Assembly (NCBI GenBank): GCA_903915315.1
Contig: CAIWSO010000131.1
Coordinates: 1 to 8,777, forward strand
Source: an uncultured Spartobacteria bacterium
Lineage (GTDB): Bacteria > Verrucomicrobiota > Verrucomicrobiia > Chthoniobacterales > Terrimicrobiaceae
Reading direction: 5' to 3'
Length of the DNA: 8,777 nucleotides
In this document: positions 7,256 to 8,777 of the stretch, piece after piece
Position numbering within the stretch: the stretch's first letter is position 1
Layout: every line of letters starts with the position of its first letter
Notes under the pieces: model-generated
What the model was told of the DNA's origin: nothing
The model's input: the letters and a program-made list of their open reading frames with translations, nothing else
Database searches by the model: none
Position numbers and translations under genes: made by a program

Positions 7256-7857
7256 AAAACCTCCTTGTTTTAATTCTCGCCGCCATTTCTCTCACCACCT
7301 CAGCAATGGCTGCCACTCTCGGACCGGATGTCGCCATCATGGAAATCCGCATGGGCAAAGAAAAACAAACACGCCAAGTCATTCTCGGTCTCCACGACGA
7401 ATCTGCTCCCTACACTGTCGAAAACTTCAAAACCCTTGTAAGAAAAAAATTCTACAACGGTCTTCGCTTTCACCGCATATTCCCTAACTCTTTTGTGCAA
7501 ACAGGAGATCCATCCAGCCGCCGCGGACAAACTGAAAAAACAGGAACGGGTGGGCCCGGTTACACGCTCCCAGCGGAGATCAAGCTCAAGCATAACAAAG
7601 GCGCCGTGGCCATGGCCCGTCTTCCAGATAAAATCAATCCCGCAAAAAATTCCAACGGCAGCCAACTTTATGTTTGCCTCACTCCCCTCCCCAAACTCGA
7701 CGGACAATACACCGTCTTCGCGCAAGTCTTGGAGGGACTCGATGTGCTTGAAGCCATCAGCAACGAACCAACAAATAGTGACGATTTTCCATTGCCAAAG
7801 ATCGTGATTAAATCCATAGTCCTCCAGCCTCGCGATACGTCTGCGACCAAACAGTAG
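7252..7857 (+). CDS. Exported cyclophilin-type peptidyl-prolyl isomerase
   Basis: The 201-residue protein starts with a Sec signal peptide: basic MKN, a hydrophobic core and a cleavage site after A18-M-A20. The mature domain has cyclophilin landmarks in order: APYTVENFKTLV (52-63), F73-H74-R75 with the catalytic arginine, F81-V-Q-T-G-D-P87, G117-A-V-A-M-A-R123, N135-G-S-Q-L-Y-V-C-L143, and L149-D-G-Q-Y-T-V-F-A-Q-V159. Cyclophilins isomerise Xaa-Pro bonds, and this one should act in the periplasm. As in many bacterial cyclophilins, the tryptophan that gives human CypA its cyclosporin affinity is not seen; the region reads TPLPKLD. The ATG at 7252 overlaps the ygfZ stop (ATGA) and has no Shine-Dalgarno sequence, though TTCCTATTT precedes it as in the parvulin gene. 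It ends with two consecutive TAG codons, 21 bases before tRNA-Tyr. Confidence 0.93.
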   Translation: MKNLLVLILAAISLTTSAMAATLGPDVAIMEIRMGKEKQTRQVILGLHDESAPYTVENFKTLVRKKFYNGLRFHRIFPNSFVQTGDPSSRRGQTEKTGTGGPGYTLPAEIKLKHNKGAVAMARLPDKINPAKNSNGSQLYVCLTPLPKLDGQYTVFAQVLEGLDVLEAISNEPTNSDDFPLPKIVIKSIVLQPRDTSATKQ

Positions 7858-7878
7858 TAGGGAACGCGATTTAAAAAA

Positions 7879-7964
7879 GGGTAGTTACCGAAGTGGCCAA
7901 ACGGGGCGGACTGTAAATCCGCTGGCTTATGCCTTCAATGGTTCGAATCCATTACTGCCCACCA
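7879..7964 (+). tRNA. tRNA-Tyr (anticodon GUA), CCA encoded
   Basis: The cloverleaf is complete by hand folding. The acceptor GGGTAGT (7879-7885) pairs with ACTGCCC (7954-7960) through seven pairs including one T-G. The D stem is CCG/CGG. The anticodon stem GCGGA/TCCGC (7906-7922) encloses loop CTGTAAA with GTA at 7913-7915. A long variable arm with GGC/GCC stem makes it class II, as expected for bacterial tRNA-Tyr. The T arm is AATGG-TTCGAAT-CCATT (7937-7953). Discriminator A7961 suits tyrosine, and CCA is encoded at 7962-7964. It lies 21 bases after the cyclophilin stop with no terminator or clear promoter between, so it could be cotranscribed or use a promoter inside that gene. Confidence 0.97.
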
Positions 7965-7987
7965 CCCTCTACTTCAAAGGGTTAGAG
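7964..7987 (+). other. Weak stem-loop just after tRNA-Tyr
   Basis: Two mutually exclusive five-base stems are possible here: ACCCT (7964-7968) with AGGGT (7978-7982), or CTCTA (7967-7971) with TAGAG (7983-7987). No T-run follows, so this is not a standard intrinsic terminator. It may help tRNA 3'-end formation or belong to an attachment region. Confidence 0.3.
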
Positions 7988-8020
7988 ACTTAATCGTAAC
8001 TCAAAAACAGGATTTTATCT

Positions 8021-8093
8021 ATGGCTGTTTTTGCCATCTTTTGCCAGTTTATGCCATAAAATGCAGCCTCAGATGGCAAAAAAATGGCAAAAG
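8021..8093. repeat. Phased TTTTGCCA-type repeats in both orientations
   Basis: Three direct copies, TTTTTGCCA, CTTTTGCCA and TTTATGCCA, have their GCCA at 8033, 8043 and 8053, exactly ten bases apart. Two inverted copies, TGGCAAAAA (8074-8082) and TGGCAAAAG (8085-8093), follow 11 bases apart. A sixth partial inverted copy, ATGGC (8021-8025), can pair with GCCAT at 8033-8037. Spacing near one helical turn suggests a protein-binding array, for example integrase arm sites. The two orientations could also pair as a hairpin. Confidence 0.65.
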
Positions 8094-8194
8094 AAATTCA
8101 CCTTGCGCGCAGGTGTTATTAGCCAGATTAGGCCGACATCAATTGGAAATCCTTCAAGTTTCTTTTTTCAATTAGACGAACTCGGTAGATCTGC

Positions 8195-8212
8195 ACGACC
8201 TCAAGCGGTCGT
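8195..8212. repeat. Perfect six-base inverted repeat
   Basis: ACGACC (8195-8200) and GGTCGT (8207-8212) are perfect complements around the loop TCAAGC. No T-run follows, so a terminator is unlikely. It may be an operator-like palindrome or chance. Confidence 0.35.
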
Positions 8213-8371
8213 CTGTACGACTCCTCCTGACCTCTATTGTCGCTTCCGAGGGAATTACGAACCTGTATCGCGCACCATCTCCCCCTCCCCGCTACCGCCT
8301 CGGGAAACCCCTTAAAATCTAGCTCTGCGGGCCTCACTTCAAAACCAGCGTGTTTGTATAAGTTGGGGGTT

Positions 8372-8416
8372 ATTGAGAAAAGTTTGTCAGGAATTGTCAG
8401 GAAAATATTTCTCAAT
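8372..8416. repeat. Nine-base inverted repeat enclosing an exact tandem ten-mer
   Basis: ATTGAGAAA (8372-8380) and TTTCTCAAT (8408-8416) are perfect inverted copies. Between them TTGTCAGGAA occurs twice in exact tandem (8384-8393 and 8394-8403). The layout resembles a compact binding site or recombination site rather than coding sequence. No T-run on either strand indicates a terminator. Confidence 0.6.
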
Positions 8417-8420
8417 TTTA

Positions 8421-8470
8421 GCCCTGTATTTTTGATTCCCTATTCGCTGTTTTGCCCTGCATTTCCGATT
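8421..8470. repeat. Pair of diverged 17-base direct repeats
   Basis: The 17 bases at 8421-8437 and 8454-8470 share 14 positions, starting GCCCTG and ending GATT, and begin 33 bases apart. A related TCCCTATT lies between them at 8437-8444, so CCCT recurs at 8422, 8438 and 8455. The spacing is iteron-like or arm-site-like. Their function is unknown. Confidence 0.5.
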
Positions 8471-8610
8471 GCGTTTTCATTCGCAGTAAAACAAAAAAAC
8501 TATGCATTGCCCTCAGCATCAGAAGCCCGTCAATCCTCAATCAGATCTAGTAATCGGCGCTCGATAAAGCGCGTAAGCAAGGTGCGCCTATATCTTCGCG
8601 GGGGTTTTTA

Positions 8611-8656
8611 CGCAGAGGGAACTAGCGTAGCGCTCAAAATGCCAATGGTCTCTGCG
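8611..8656. repeat. Nested inverted repeat
   Basis: CGCAGAG (8611-8617) pairs with CTCTGCG (8650-8656). Inside, AGCG (8624-8627) pairs with CGCT (8631-8634). The outer arms are perfect but 32 bases apart, so a stable structure is uncertain. Confidence 0.3.
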
Positions 8657-8777
8657 AGCCTACAGGTTCGGGGTGTGAGGTTCAGTATCGTGTTTCACCA
8701 TGCAGCCAGGCACCCAAGATTTCTTGCGTCATTCCTCCCTCATCCTCGCGTTGTCTTTCAACAAAGTTGCCGATGAA

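Larger units (their letters stand above)
7965..8777. other. Gene-poor, repeat-rich stretch downstream of tRNA-Tyr
   Basis: Across 813 bases I see no open frame with recognisable protein character. Several open frames exist on both strands, but none shows a domain, a credible start or family-like composition. The stretch does contain the separate repeat structures listed here, and its first part has more A and T runs than the genes to the left. The position directly behind a tRNA and the mix of short repeats suggest an old integration border or decayed mobile DNA. That is inferred, not shown. Confidence 0.5.

Noticed and set aside
7858..7878. Terminator or tRNA promoter between the cyclophilin gene and tRNA-Tyr
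   Set aside because: The 21 bases hold no stem-loop, and TTTAAA there has no matching -35 box at suitable spacing.
8031..8315. Plus-strand open frame of 94 codons after the tRNA, with an internal start reading MAKKWQKKF like an integrase N-terminus
   Set aside because: It begins inside the phased repeats, and beyond the first ten residues no integrase fold, motif or protein-like pattern continues before the stop.
8128..8415. Minus-strand open frame of 95 codons
   Set aside because: It starts at TTG inside the inverted repeat, and the translation shows no domain or family-like pattern.
8557..8572. GCGCT/AGCGC hairpin
   Set aside because: It is a five-base stem with no T-run or other context, easily explained by chance.
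8237..8776. Plus-strand open frame of 179 codons
   Set aside because: It starts at TTG with no ribosome site and runs through all the repeat structures. Its composition is irregular, with rich Ser, Phe, Pro and Arg, and it has no recognisable domain.
8682..8777. Minus-strand open run entering from the right edge, ending ...LGAWLHGETRY
   Set aside because: The 31 codons look somewhat protein-like, but a run this short is expected by chance fairly often and no family is recognised. Sequence to the right would decide it.

Overview
The window is 8,777 bases of bacterial chromosome. Seven complete or nearly complete protein genes, one gene cut by the left edge and one tRNA fill the first 7,964 bases. 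The last 813 bases are gene-poor and rich in repeats. The full-length two-domain N-acetylglutamate synthase, a YgfZ protein, an SSS-family symporter, a tRNA-Tyr with encoded CCA and the general lack of Shine-Dalgarno sequences fit a Gram-negative bacterium. The protein style (small TPR protein, Ala/Pro-rich lipoprotein PPIase) makes me lean towards Verrucomicrobiota or another PVC lineage. That placement is an impression, not something proved here.

Left block, minus strand (1-1092): a small TPR-repeat protein is followed, with a four-base TTGA stop/start overlap, by a serine beta-lactamase/esterase-family protein that runs off the left edge. The TPR gene has a plausible sigma70-type promoter so close to its ATG that its mRNA may be leaderless.

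Middle block, plus strand (1192-4112): argA, the first enzyme of arginine biosynthesis, is joined by a one-base overlap to a 545-residue sodium:solute symporter of unknown substrate.

Right block, plus strand (4240-7857): a probable four-gene operon. It encodes a lipoprotein parvulin-type peptidyl-prolyl isomerase, a 3-hydroxyisobutyrate-dehydrogenase-like oxidoreductase, a YgfZ folate-binding protein and an exported cyclophilin. Spacings are 11 bases, then two ATGA overlaps. Two unrelated families of envelope proline isomerase therefore bracket two presumably cytoplasmic proteins.

A class II tRNA-Tyr(GUA) starts 21 bases after the cyclophilin stop. Downstream of it, no convincing gene is seen. 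Instead there are short phased TTTTGCCA-type repeats in both orientations, a nine-base inverted repeat enclosing an exact tandem ten-mer, and a pair of diverged 17-base direct repeats. A tRNA 3' end followed by such repeats resembles the border of an integrated element or the remains of one. No integrase and no second copy of the tRNA end lie inside the window, so this remains an inference. I found no CRISPR array, insertion sequence or clearly novel system.
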